Positions 9,245 to 16,833 of a stretch of DNA of 64,000 nt are shown piece after piece. A program made the translations under genes and the position numbers. The notes beneath the pieces are model-generated. The model did not search any database. It was not told where the DNA came from and saw only the letters and a list, made by a program, of their open reading frames with translations. The DNA is taken from NCBI GenBank assembly GCA_019058315.1, contig JAHPZH010000003.1, positions 578,451 to 642,450 of the forward strand, read 5' to 3'. The DNA is from Candidatus Helarchaeota archaeon (lineage in GTDB: Archaea > Asgardarchaeota > Lokiarchaeia > Helarchaeales > RDOG01). The first letter of the stretch is position 1. Every line of letters begins with the position of its first letter.

Positions 9245-9389
9245 TCTATTCAACACCTCGTTTCTTTAATAGGAATCATGTTTGCGGGGTCTGATCCACA
9301 AGACACACACAATAAATATAGGAGGCTATGCGAACAAGATGATAATAATAATGAGGATAACAGACCTTTCCGCCCATAATTTTCCCATT

Positions 9390-9530
9390 TTATTGATCTT
9401 TATTGATTTTAACATATTTTTTAATAAAAAAAGAATGTAAATTAGAGTATTCTATATTCATCTTTGAAGCTCCACGTAATGCCAAGCAATTTGCAATCCT
9501 TGAAAGGCGAATTTTTTCAAATTCATCCAT
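9390..9530 (-). CDS. Small protein (46 aa), coupled to methyltransferase
   Basis: An open frame of 46 codons (starts MDEFEKIRLSRIANCLALRG) that begins 5 nt after the stop of the upstream methyltransferase. Its GAGGTG ribosome site overlaps that stop codon, the spacing expected of translational coupling. A competing ATG three bases upstream would be closed after three codons. Residues 1-25 form an amphipathic helix. Function is unknown. Confidence 0.5.
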   Translation of the reverse strand: MDEFEKIRLSRIANCLALRGASKMNIEYSNLHSFFIKKYVKINKDQ

Positions 9531-9535
9531 TCATA

Positions 9536-10348
9536 TCACCTCGGTTTTCTACCTGTAACACAGAATATTTGAAAATAATCAAATCTATCCTCTTTTTGTA
9601 AGAAATTAAACCATATCTCCCTATCTTGGTTAAATTTATCTAAACCTCCGAATATTTTATCTGCAATTGGTTCTATTTGTTGGTACATCAATGTCCAATA
9701 TTCAATTTCTTGTTGTGTTGCTGGACCTTTGCTTATGAAATTATCTATATGGACTTGAATATTCACTAATCCCAATTTAGAAAGTCTACTGTATAGCTCT
9801 CGGCCCATATGAATGTTACTTGGTTGGTTATTTTGAAGAATTTCAAGGTGATTTTTCAACTCTTTATTTAAAGGATAAATATTTGACATAAACCCATCGG
9901 AGGAAATAATTGCAATTAGACCTCCCGGTCTCGTTACTCTGAGCATCTCTTTCAATACTTTTTGTGGTCTAGGCACAGACATTAACAAATTTCTAGCAAA
10001 GGTTATGTGAAATGTATCGTCATGAACTTGAACTTTTGAAGCGTCCATTTTAGCAAACTGGACATTATGAATGCCTTCTTTTTTAGAAATTGATGCCGCT
10101 GTTTCAATGGCGGAAAATTTTATATCTATTCCAAAAACCATTCCTGGATTAGCCCTTCTAGCTAGATCTCTAGTACTAATTCCAGGGCCGCACCCAAAAT
10201 CCATAATATTCATTCCAGGTCGGATTTCGAGCATATCAAAATGGTTTTGAAAAATTTCATAATTCATCTCGTTAGTGAGCAACATCCGTTTAACTTCTAA
10301 ATCACCTTCGAACTCTTGATAAAGAGATGTTAGTTTTGTAACAATCAT
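9536..10348 (-). CDS. Class I SAM-dependent methyltransferase
   Basis: A 270-residue methyltransferase. Motif I is IMDFGCGPGISTRDLA (about residues 48-63), motif II is FGIDI, motif III is KMDAS and the post-motif region is MLRVTRPGGLIAII. It follows the second GNAT gene after only 3 nt and its ribosome site (GGTGGGA) lies inside the end of that gene, so the two are one operon. It is more like arsenite/ubiquinone-type Methyltransf_11/25 proteins than nucleic-acid methylases. The acceptor is unknown but may be the product of the two adjacent acyltransferases. Confidence 0.85.
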   Translation of the reverse strand: MIVTKLTSLYQEFEGDLEVKRMLLTNEMNYEIFQNHFDMLEIRPGMNIMDFGCGPGISTRDLARRANPGMVFGIDIKFSAIETAASISKKEGIHNVQFAKMDASKVQVHDDTFHITFARNLLMSVPRPQKVLKEMLRVTRPGGLIAIISSDGFMSNIYPLNKELKNHLEILQNNQPSNIHMGRELYSRLSKLGLVNIQVHIDNFISKGPATQQEIEYWTLMYQQIEPIADKIFGGLDKFNQDREIWFNFLQKEDRFDYFQIFCVTGRKPR

Positions 10349-10351
10349 ATT

Positions 10352-11344
10352 TTATGTCCCACCATTTAACTCCTTGGCAAATATTAAATGTTTTCTTAAC
10401 AGCTTACCCTTGCGTAAACACATGTCTAACATCTGTTGATTTCCGTCCCAGATATAGGTTCCTTCATAAGCAGGAATGTGCTTTTGATCCAATAGATCCA
10501 TGACCGCATTTTTCATCTTTGAAAAGATAAAACGACCTCTATATTCCTTTGAAACATCAGCTACATACCAATTTACATCTTGAATAGCATTTCCAGACCA
10601 AATATCATAAATATTGGGGATTAAAACAGCTAGACCTATTATTTTATCGTCACAAATAGCAAAAAATAAATAATCCAAAGCATTTATTGACTGGAAAAAT
10701 TGGGCGAAATTAATTACGAGATTTCTATCCAATTCAGTCATATCTGGCATGTTAGCCATGCAGCCATTATATAAAGTTGCGATTTCATCAGCTCGTTGAA
10801 CTATTTCGTCAAATGTAAGATTGATTAAAGAAATTTCTGAATCTTCTTTATCCGTCCATCGGATAAATGGGGCATTCCACTTTATACAATAATATTGCGT
10901 ATCATAATCATAACCACATTTTTGTAATCTTCTGCCTAACCAATATTCGTTTTCCGGTACTCCTATTAATTCAGGAACACCGAATCCATGTATTAATACT
11001 CCTTGACCACCGATCATTACTGGTTCATTACGGGGTCCTCTGATCAGACTAACTCCTTGAGATCCTAAGTATTCTTCAACTTCACCTAAGAGTAATTCGA
11101 AATGTTTTGTTCTATTTCCATAGATCCATCCAAAAGAACCCACCTTTCCCCCATAACTTTCATAATTCGGATCGGTAAAAGCCATGACACGGCCTAAATA
11201 ATCCCCATTTTCCTTTAAAGCAAATAATGCACCCTTTTTGTCATGGATATTTTCCAGAGCAGTTATAATCATATTTTCTAATTGAGGAAAAGAAAGGGGA
11301 TTTATTTCCAAAAAAGTCTGAGGATCGACTTCTATGACGTTCAT
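10352..11344 (-). CDS. GNAT-fold acyltransferase, YghO-like
   Basis: A 330-residue protein with two GNAT-like halves. The signature region LIRGPRNEPVM followed by GVLIHGFGVPELIGVP and later WLGRRLQKCGYDYD matches the pattern GPxNxxxxxxGLLxxGFxxPP...YYxxLxxxxGF of YghO-type acyltransferases. The C-terminal half has KEYRGRFIFSKMKNAVMDLL, the acyl-CoA phosphate-binding turn region. It lies 6 nt after the preceding GNAT gene and 3 nt before the methyltransferase, within one operon. The acyl acceptor is unknown. Confidence 0.7.
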   Translation of the reverse strand: MNVIEVDPQTFLEINPLSFPQLENMIITALENIHDKKGALFALKENGDYLGRVMAFTDPNYESYGGKVGSFGWIYGNRTKHFELLLGEVEEYLGSQGVSLIRGPRNEPVMIGGQGVLIHGFGVPELIGVPENEYWLGRRLQKCGYDYDTQYYCIKWNAPFIRWTDKEDSEISLINLTFDEIVQRADEIATLYNGCMANMPDMTELDRNLVINFAQFFQSINALDYLFFAICDDKIIGLAVLIPNIYDIWSGNAIQDVNWYVADVSKEYRGRFIFSKMKNAVMDLLDQKHIPAYEGTYIWDGNQQMLDMCLRKGKLLRKHLIFAKELNGGT

Positions 11345-11350
11345 TCATAA

Positions 11351-12508
11351 TCAACTCATAAAATACCTTACTTGTCCATAATCCATTACTTCTGGAACAC
11401 CTTTTAGTCCTAAGTCATCTATGAAATGCTGTACCAAAGACCAAGATTTAGATGAGAATTCAACTCTCTTAGATATCATACCACCATTACCCCATCCTGG
11501 GATCCAGACCATCAATACGCGATCTTCATATCTTTCACCCACGGTGTCTAATATCGGAATGTAACCAGTTGGTTTGAAACCAGCTTGAAGAAAGATCTTT
11601 TGATGTGTTGGCTCATAAGCATTGATGTATCCCCCAAGATACTTGATATTCTTATCTTTCACTTTTTTTACGATTTTTAAAAGAAGAGCTCCAAAAATTT
11701 CTGGATTTTCACAATTATATTCTACTATCTCTGCACTTTCTGCTTTTGGAATAATTTCGATTTTGATATGATTTTGGCCACAACTTAAGGTTATGTAAAT
11801 ATAATATTCGTGAATATCCTCAAAAGTCCCTATTTTTATCCCATTTTTAGGAATTGGAATCTCATCAACTTCTGCAATGGTATATTCCTTGACTTGTCTA
11901 TACTGTTTTTGAACAGCTTTTAATACATTTACAATTTCCGGAAGAATGATTGGATTTTTTCTTCGTTTCTTGAAAGCATGAGAAAAAATCAAAGCTTCAT
12001 ATATTTCAGACTCTCTTGCACCTACGCCTGTATCAAGATCAGGTAAAAACCCGATCGGTTTAAAACCGTTTTTTTCCATGAGCCGCTGCATTTTAGCGTC
12101 ACCAGGAACCATTCTTGCTGTACCGTATAAAATCTTTACTCTGCCTTGTAATTCTTTCATTATTTGATGGAGCGTTGTCATTCCTATGCCGCTCATCGCA
12201 CCCCTACCTTGATAATTGGGATCGATAGCTGTGGCTAATGCATAGAGTGTACCTCTGTCAGGATCAAAATCTAAAACCCCACAACCAAATACTTTTTGTT
12301 CTTCATCTTCGAAGACTTTAAAAAATTTATTTGGATTATCAACCTGAGTTTTAATCCATTTGGGGTCGAGATATTCCTCTAATGGATAATTACCATCATA
12401 AATTCTATTATAAATTCTAACAATATGTTCAGCATCATCCTCCCTTAAATCTCTACATACGTATTTAGGGATGGATTTTACCTCCTTTGTTTTGGCTTCA
12501 GATGCCAT
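11351..12508 (-). CDS. Double-domain GNAT acetyltransferase
   Basis: A 385-residue acyltransferase, first gene of the GNAT-GNAT-methyltransferase operon. The N-terminal GNAT domain (about residues 17-170) shows the acetyl-CoA loop DPNYQGRGAMSGIGM and then MQRLMEKNGFKPIGFLPD. The C-terminal half repeats the last GNAT element (HQKIFLQAGFKPTGYIPILD), so it is an internal duplication. I place the start at 12508, because AAGGAGG lies 8 nt upstream of that ATG. The frame extends 10 codons further to 12538, but that ATG would put the ribosome site inside the gene. A long leader with potential secondary structure precedes it. Confidence 0.78.
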   Translation of the reverse strand: MASEAKTKEVKSIPKYVCRDLREDDAEHIVRIYNRIYDGNYPLEEYLDPKWIKTQVDNPNKFFKVFEDEEQKVFGCGVLDFDPDRGTLYALATAIDPNYQGRGAMSGIGMTTLHQIMKELQGRVKILYGTARMVPGDAKMQRLMEKNGFKPIGFLPDLDTGVGARESEIYEALIFSHAFKKRRKNPIILPEIVNVLKAVQKQYRQVKEYTIAEVDEIPIPKNGIKIGTFEDIHEYYIYITLSCGQNHIKIEIIPKAESAEIVEYNCENPEIFGALLLKIVKKVKDKNIKYLGGYINAYEPTHQKIFLQAGFKPTGYIPILDTVGERYEDRVLMVWIPGWGNGGMISKRVEFSSKSWSLVQHFIDDLGLKGVPEVMDYGQVRYFMS

Positions 12509-12625
12509 TAAAATCGCCTCCTTTTTCCAAGACCACATTTAGCGAAGTTTTATCCAAGGGGCTACTTGATAAGTTTGGCTTTTTTGTGCGGTATTTTTTA
12601 ATAGTAGCCAATTCCTTTTCTGAAT

Positions 12626-12694
12626 TTAACGTGGGGTATGAGCCCCTATGGGTTAGGGGCTCAAATTGTTCTTGTTCGCGATTTCTCACGTTAA
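12626..12694 (-). promoter_or_regulatory. Structured leader of GNAT operon
   Basis: Nested inverted repeats: outer TTAACGTG (12626-12633) pairs with CACGTTAA (12687-12694), and inner GAGCCCCTA (12640-12648) pairs with TAGGGGCTC (12654-12662) around a 5-nt loop. Both stems are perfect, and the GC-rich inner stem is exceptional for this AT-rich DNA. The element lies 118-186 nt upstream of the GNAT start and downstream of TATA-like boxes, so it would be transcribed as a 5' leader. A regulatory RNA or protein-binding operator is inferred. I do not recognise it as a known riboswitch. Confidence 0.5.
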
Positions 12695-12760
12695 GTTTCA
12701 TATTCGCATATGTCCTGGTTTTTTGTGTGTGTTGCACTGAATTTAATCAATGACTAGGAC

Positions 12761-12788
12761 ATTATAAGGCGAAAAAATCTATATAAAA
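12761..12788 (-). promoter_or_regulatory. TATA-like promoter of GNAT operon
   Basis: On the minus strand TTTTATAT (12781-12788) and CTTATAAT (12761-12768) are candidate TATA boxes. Start sites about 25 nt downstream would give a leader of roughly 230-250 nt that includes the structured element. Confidence 0.4.
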
Positions 12789-12798
12789 GAAAAAAATT

Positions 12799-12842
12799 GA
12801 AAAAAAATTGGAAAAAAACACGATCATATTTTCACAAATGTT
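12799..12842 (-). repeat. AT-rich upstream repeat, copy 2 (degenerate)
   Basis: Contains GAAAAAAAATTGGA and, after an AT-rich spacer with CGAT, TTTTCACAAATG, in the same order as the better-preserved copies. Because both copies are A/T-dominated, this one is weak on its own. It sits about 70 nt from the strong copy at 12914. Confidence 0.35.
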
Positions 12843-12913
12843 TCAAAATGTCCAAAAAATTGACAAGCCCTAGTTAAAATTCGAGACCGCGATTTAATAT
12901 GGCTTTTTTTTAC

Positions 12914-12960
12914 TTTGAAAAAAGATTGGAGTTTTTTGTCGTTTTTTTTTCACATATTTC
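12914..12960 (-). repeat. AT-rich upstream repeat, copy 3
   Basis: Shares the block TTTGAAAAAAGATTGGAG exactly with copy 1 at 6551, and continues with a TTTTTTGTCG and a T-run ending in TTTCACA. About 40 nt match with few differences. It lies far upstream of the GNAT operon start. Confidence 0.5.
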
Positions 12961-13139
12961 AAATTTTCGCAAATCAAGGAGATGAATTGGAATATAAAAT
13001 AAAATGATTTTTAAAAGAGCAGTTATTGAATTTAAGGAAATAAATGGATTAAGTTATATTTATGAATAAAATTAGAAATTATAATAATTTTTTTTTAATA
13101 ATTTTACCAGTTAATATTCATACTATTGATTTTTTGCCC

Positions 13140-14159
13140 TTATTTTATAGTTTGGACGGTAAGATCGTCCCATATCCAGTCCCCTTTTGTTGGATCATAT
13201 ACTTGATTAAGATTAAAACTATCAGAGATTTCACCAACAAGGGCCAGGATTGTATCAACTTCTAGAAAATTATCGCTTATATGATGGAAGAAAGGTATGT
13301 GAGGAGTTGGAGGTGTGAATAAACATAAAAGACCACTCCAACCACTATATGTAGGTTCGGGATAATATTTCTCGATTTGAAAGGGGTGACAATATAAAAA
13401 TAGTTCCATAAATGAATTAATCAATGTGAGGGCTCCAACTTTTTCAGGGATTTTTTCAGCAATATATAAAAATTTCCTTATAGAATTAATTGATAATATT
13501 CTCCTATATAGTATATCCTCCATTTTCTCTATTGCTGCATCATAATCTCTTCTTTGAGTTATGCCTAACTTTTTAATTATTTCCTTCCTTGAAACTCCTT
13601 GGAATTGATATTGTAATATTTGAAGCATGTTAAAATCGAAGTCTATAGATGAATGGTCTGGTATAGCGAGTTCTGGGAATTTCTCTTCCATAAGTAATGC
13701 TGTCCAACGGAACAATCTTTCTTCATGGGAAATTTCTGTCTTAAAATTCTTGAAGCTGTAACGTGGATGAGCTAATTCTTTAGCCTTATAAATCGTCACA
13801 TTCGGATTCATTTGAATAATTTTATCAATAAATTTGCTTTCAAATTTTAGCGGTATAACAAATTGAGATAAATCTTGTGTCGAAATTATGTAATATGGAG
13901 CAGTCTGAACTAGATATGGCGATTGATAACGATCTTTACCTAATACAAAAAAACGTGTTAATCCTAGTTTCTCATAAACAATATTTATTTCATTACTTAT
14001 TTTGTACTTTTTAAACAAAGTTTTCCTTTTATAATAATATAATTCCCGACTCCCATATCTTTTATGTAACTTCTCTGCTGGTGTATTATTTTGTAGAAAT
14101 TGTATTAATTCTTTTTCTTCTTCGCTTACATCTTCTGGAAATAGCCCATGAGTCTCCAT
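13140..14159 (-). CDS. Putative helix-turn-helix regulator
   Basis: A 339-residue soluble protein. The N-terminal ~70 residues are helical and basic (EKLHKRYGSRELYYYKRK). They are followed by YEKLGLTRFFVLGK and PYYIIST, a pattern I associate with archaeal HTH/Lrp-like sensor regulators. A second HTH-like segment is visible around residues 188-225 (QYQFQGVSRKEIIKKLGI). No enzyme motif is visible. It is divergent from the plus-strand cluster starting at 14616 across a 456-nt gap, so it could regulate that cluster. The assignment is tentative. Confidence 0.5.
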   Translation of the reverse strand: METHGLFPEDVSEEEKELIQFLQNNTPAEKLHKRYGSRELYYYKRKTLFKKYKISNEINIVYEKLGLTRFFVLGKDRYQSPYLVQTAPYYIISTQDLSQFVIPLKFESKFIDKIIQMNPNVTIYKAKELAHPRYSFKNFKTEISHEERLFRWTALLMEEKFPELAIPDHSSIDFDFNMLQILQYQFQGVSRKEIIKKLGITQRRDYDAAIEKMEDILYRRILSINSIRKFLYIAEKIPEKVGALTLINSFMELFLYCHPFQIEKYYPEPTYSGWSGLLCLFTPPTPHIPFFHHISDNFLEVDTILALVGEISDSFNLNQVYDPTKGDWIWDDLTVQTIK

Positions 14160-14391
14160 CTTATATTCCGCTATTTATCAATTTTTAAAATATTATTATT
14201 ATAATTATGATCTAGAAATAAATTAGATGATACTCGTTTAAATAAATATTGATGAATTTTGCGTATTTTGTGTGATTCTATTTAGAAAAACAGAAATTTC
14301 ATAAAATTCTCTCTAATTTATACAGAAATTGGTTGTTAATTTTTTTAATTTAATTTATACCAAAAAATAGTCTATCTCTTCGATCATTGCA

Positions 14392-14436
14392 TTTGTGAAA
14401 AAAATACAAAAAAAAAATCCAATTTTTTTCAGAAAT
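14392..14436 (+). repeat. AT-rich upstream repeat, copy 4 (inverted)
   Basis: The reverse complement reads CTGAAAAAAATTGGA, a T-run, then TTTTTTCACAAA, the same module order as the copies at 6551 and 12914. Relative to the downstream plus-strand gene it keeps the orientation the other copies have to their minus-strand genes. It ends 180 nt before the ATG at 14616, the same distance as copy 1 to its gene. Confidence 0.4.
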
Positions 14437-14536
14437 CGAAGAGTTTGTAATACTGGCGCTATTAAAATCAAGGGAGTTTTAGGGAATTTTTTTCTGTCTT
14501 AGTTAAATAGAGAGAGTTTTGGGATCATAAACAATT

Positions 14537-14547
14537 CTTTATATATC
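14537..14547 (+). promoter_or_regulatory. TATA box of seven-gene cluster
   Basis: CTTTATATATC is the best TATA-like element upstream of the first gene (ATG 14616). Initiation about 25 nt downstream would leave a leader of roughly 45 nt. Confidence 0.4.
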
Positions 14548-14615
14548 AATGAAAAACCATTGAATATTTTGATGGCTTTTAACAAATTGTGCGGTGTAGG
14601 AAAAAATGATATTTA

Positions 14616-15938
14616 ATGAAAAAGAAGATAAATCGCATAATTATAAAGAATTTGAACAAGGTTAATGCCAGATATCTTACACCAGATAATAAATGGAATT
14701 TGATAGTTCCCCATCGAAACTTAAAAATCGATAATGATTTTGTAAAAATTAAATTTTCTAAAAAGATGGGTGTAGAATCAATAAACCTTTCTTATCCTTT
14801 TAAGATTAACAAACTTACAGCATATATTTTCGGATTAGTCTTAGGTTCTGCCGTAAAAAGAAAAGACCGGCTAACATTGAACGTGGATCCGCGACAAGTC
14901 CCCAAGCTTCTGAATTTCTGCAGACAGCTTAAAGTTGCCCCAGAATATAAGATAATTAAGAAAAGGTACAAGAACAGGTATAAAAATTTCTATAACAGAA
15001 TTTTTCAAAATGCTGTAGTCCATTTACCTTCACCAGTATACCAATATTTGAAAGCTCTAGGGCTTAATCTATATCAGCCTAAAATACCTTCTTATTTTAC
15101 CCCTAAATTTGACCACTATGTTATTTCGGGGTACCTGAATTCAAAAAAGGCATCTTTAATTCATCATTCAACAACTCCACTTCGCCAATTGATCCTAGTA
15201 AATGCAAAATCAAAACCTTATAAAAGAGATTTTGCCAAATCATTCATGCAACAAATATATCAGGATTTAAAATTCCATTCAATAAAAGCAAATATTAGAA
15301 ATTATAAATATCATTCAATAATAAAGATAAAAAGTCGTTCTATAACACATCTAATAAAGAAATATCATATTAGACGGCCCCAGATCCGTTACAGTGGAAA
15401 ATTCCTCGGTCTATTACATAAATACCCCCATCTCAAGACGACCATAAATCTATATGGACTTACTTCATTTCAACTTTCTGTATTAGAAATTGCGTTTTAT
15501 CACTTTTTTAATCGAAAAAATCGTGAAGTTGAATATACTAGGTTCGAAGAGATGTTTTCATGCAGTTCTAATAGAATTAGAAAATGTCTATATGAATTTC
15601 AAGCAATGGGATTACTACAATATTTTGCAAAGGGTAGAAAAGAATTTGTAAAACCTACTTTTCTATGTTTCAAGTATGCAGAAGACGTTATGAGGGAGAA
15701 ATTAACATCTTTAAAGGATGCTGTCGGTAAGGGAGAGGCATATATTTTTGTCTGTAAAGTTTGTGGAAAAGGTATAGATTACCTATCAGCTATGGAAGGA
15801 GGATCTTTCAGTTGTCCAAATTGTAGGTCAGAGCGACTGGAACAATATTCCGGGGAGAAAATAAAACGAAGCTTGAGTGCATATCACGGACAACTTTCAC
15901 AATTTAGAAATTCGTATGAGGTGATGTGTCGTGCTTAA
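14616..15938 (+). CDS. Degenerate LAGLIDADG / winged-helix / TFE-like zinc-ribbon fusion
   Basis: A 440-residue basic protein with three recognisable parts. Residues 67-79 (LTAYIFGLVLGSA) and 156-168 (DHYVISGYLNSKK) occupy the positions of the two LAGLIDADG helices of a homing endonuclease. The acidic catalytic residue is lost in both: LGS replaces LGDG, and GYLN replaces GYxD. Residues 282-350 form a winged helix (CSSNRIRKCLYEFQAMGLLQ). Residues 380-403 form a zinc ribbon (C380-x2-C383, C400-x2-C403) like TFE/TFIIE-alpha. The logic parallels bacterial WhiA, a dead LAGLIDADG domain plus HTH used as a transcription factor. It is the first gene of a tightly packed seven-gene cluster. It could alternatively be a decaying homing endonuclease, but the fused regulatory domains argue against that. 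Confidence 0.65.
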   Translation: MKKKINRIIIKNLNKVNARYLTPDNKWNLIVPHRNLKIDNDFVKIKFSKKMGVESINLSYPFKINKLTAYIFGLVLGSAVKRKDRLTLNVDPRQVPKLLNFCRQLKVAPEYKIIKKRYKNRYKNFYNRIFQNAVVHLPSPVYQYLKALGLNLYQPKIPSYFTPKFDHYVISGYLNSKKASLIHHSTTPLRQLILVNAKSKPYKRDFAKSFMQQIYQDLKFHSIKANIRNYKYHSIIKIKSRSITHLIKKYHIRRPQIRYSGKFLGLLHKYPHLKTTINLYGLTSFQLSVLEIAFYHFFNRKNREVEYTRFEEMFSCSSNRIRKCLYEFQAMGLLQYFAKGRKEFVKPTFLCFKYAEDVMREKLTSLKDAVGKGEAYIFVCKVCGKGIDYLSAMEGGSFSCPNCRSERLEQYSGEKIKRSLSAYHGQLSQFRNSYEVMCRA

Positions 15939-16410
15939 TATTTTTCAATTAAATAGTATCAAGATTGCTCGATTGAAGAAAGTGAGGAATCTGCTTAACA
16001 GCTCAGAAATTGACAAATTCAAAGATTCCTTTTCAGATCTATTTGGCAAAATTAAATCTGGAAATTATAACGGAAATAAATATTTCATTACAGAGGATGG
16101 AATCGTTTTTGGTTATTATTCAATGGCTCTTGCAGTTCTACAGAATTTCGGAGCACGAAGTGAAATTGTTCTTAAAGATAATCTTTGGCGGATAAAATCA
16201 AATGGAAAATGGTATCTCTTAAGTCAATATTTTGGTTTTTTATCAGAAGATTTATTGAATAAATCCAAAAAAATTCTTCGCCCTGAACGAAAACTGTATC
16301 TTCGATGGCCGTTCGAACAGGAAAAAGACTACATTGTAGTAACGAACGGAAAATATGCAATTATGATTCCACCCGCAAAAATTAACATTATAAGGGATAT
16401 GATTTTGTGA
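15931..16410 (+). CDS. Unknown protein in LAGLIDADG-like cluster
   Basis: A 159-residue protein starting at GTG, with a GAGGTGAT ribosome site, and overlapping the previous gene by 8 nt. It is predicted to be alpha/beta, with an amphipathic basic N-terminus and a beta-rich centre (KYFITEDGIVFGYY, KSNGKWYLLSQY). I see no family signature, metal site or membrane segment. It is translationally coupled at both ends (GTGA overlap with the next gene). Confidence 0.6.
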   Translation: MLNIFQLNSIKIARLKKVRNLLNSSEIDKFKDSFSDLFGKIKSGNYNGNKYFITEDGIVFGYYSMALAVLQNFGARSEIVLKDNLWRIKSNGKWYLLSQYFGFLSEDLLNKSKKILRPERKLYLRWPFEQEKDYIVVTNGKYAIMIPPAKINIIRDMIL

Positions 16411-16628
16411 GCGATCCTTGTGAATGTAGTGTAGATGGTGTATGTGAATTCGTAATCAAAGATAATGTTAAATATTGTATTCTTTGTGGAAGAGTGGAGG
16501 AGATTATTCCACCGATGTGTGAGATTGTTGGGGAATGTCAATGGATTAATTTTGATAGTGTTGTGCTTTGTGCTCAATGTGGAAGAATAAAACCAAAAAG
16601 TGAAGGGGAAGTAAATGATCCAAAGTGA
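16407..16628 (+). CDS. Tandem Cys4 zinc-finger microprotein
   Basis: A 73-residue protein with two copies of the motif C-x5-C-x10-C-x2-C (C7, C13, C24, C27 and C38, C44, C55, C58) exactly 31 residues apart. Each ends in CGR (CILCGR, CAQCGR). It initiates at GTG overlapping the upstream stop (GTGA). The regular duplication makes chance very unlikely. A small zinc-binding adaptor is inferred; I do not recognise the family. Confidence 0.65.
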   Translation: MSDPCECSVDGVCEFVIKDNVKYCILCGRVEEIIPPMCEIVGECQWINFDSVVLCAQCGRIKPKSEGEVNDPK

Positions 16629-16818
16629 GCAAAAGATAAAATATAAATCCAATTCTATTACAGAAGAAGTTTTAGTAAAAGGATTTGAGGGAATTCGGTC
16701 GCTTTTATCTGATTGTTTTTCCTTAAATGACACGTTAGGCGATAGTCTCAGTATTCAAGTTTTACATAGTGTCTATAGAATGATAACTAATACGAAAAAA
16801 GAAAGAATCATTAATTGA
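16615..16818 (+). CDS. Small helical protein (67 aa)
   Basis: A 67-residue charged protein overlapping the zinc-finger gene by 14 nt, with GGGGAAG just upstream of its ATG. It is predicted helical throughout (LVKGFEGIRSLLSDCFSLND). No recognised domain. Its place in the overlapping gene string is the main support. Confidence 0.5.
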   Translation: MIQSEQKIKYKSNSITEEVLVKGFEGIRSLLSDCFSLNDTLGDSLSIQVLHSVYRMITNTKKERIIN

Positions 16819-16833
16819 TTTAGAGGGGAATGC

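Larger units (their letters stand above)
12509..13139. other. Long intergenic leader/promoter region
   Basis: A 631-nt region without a convincing gene. On the minus strand it holds the leader of the GNAT operon with a nested inverted repeat (12626-12694), TATA-like boxes near 12761-12788, and two copies of the AT-rich repeat (12799-12842 and 12914-12960). Two overlapping open frames across the leader are poorly coding-like and interrupt the inverted repeat. Confidence 0.6.
14160..14615. other. Divergent intergenic region
   Basis: A 456-nt AT-rich region between the divergent regulator (minus) and the seven-gene cluster (plus). It has a copy of the AT-rich repeat at 14392-14436 and a TATA-like box at 14537-14547. 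No gene is seen. Confidence 0.6.

Noticed and set aside
12487..12753. Overlapping open frames on both strands in the GNAT leader (79 and 88 codons).
   Set aside because: Neither has a ribosome site or protein-like composition. The minus one runs through the inverted repeat and ends on the start of the real GNAT gene.
14616..15938. An intein or active homing endonuclease.
   Set aside because: No splicing residues or host gene flank it, and both catalytic acidic residues are replaced. The C-terminal winged helix and zinc ribbon point to a regulator.
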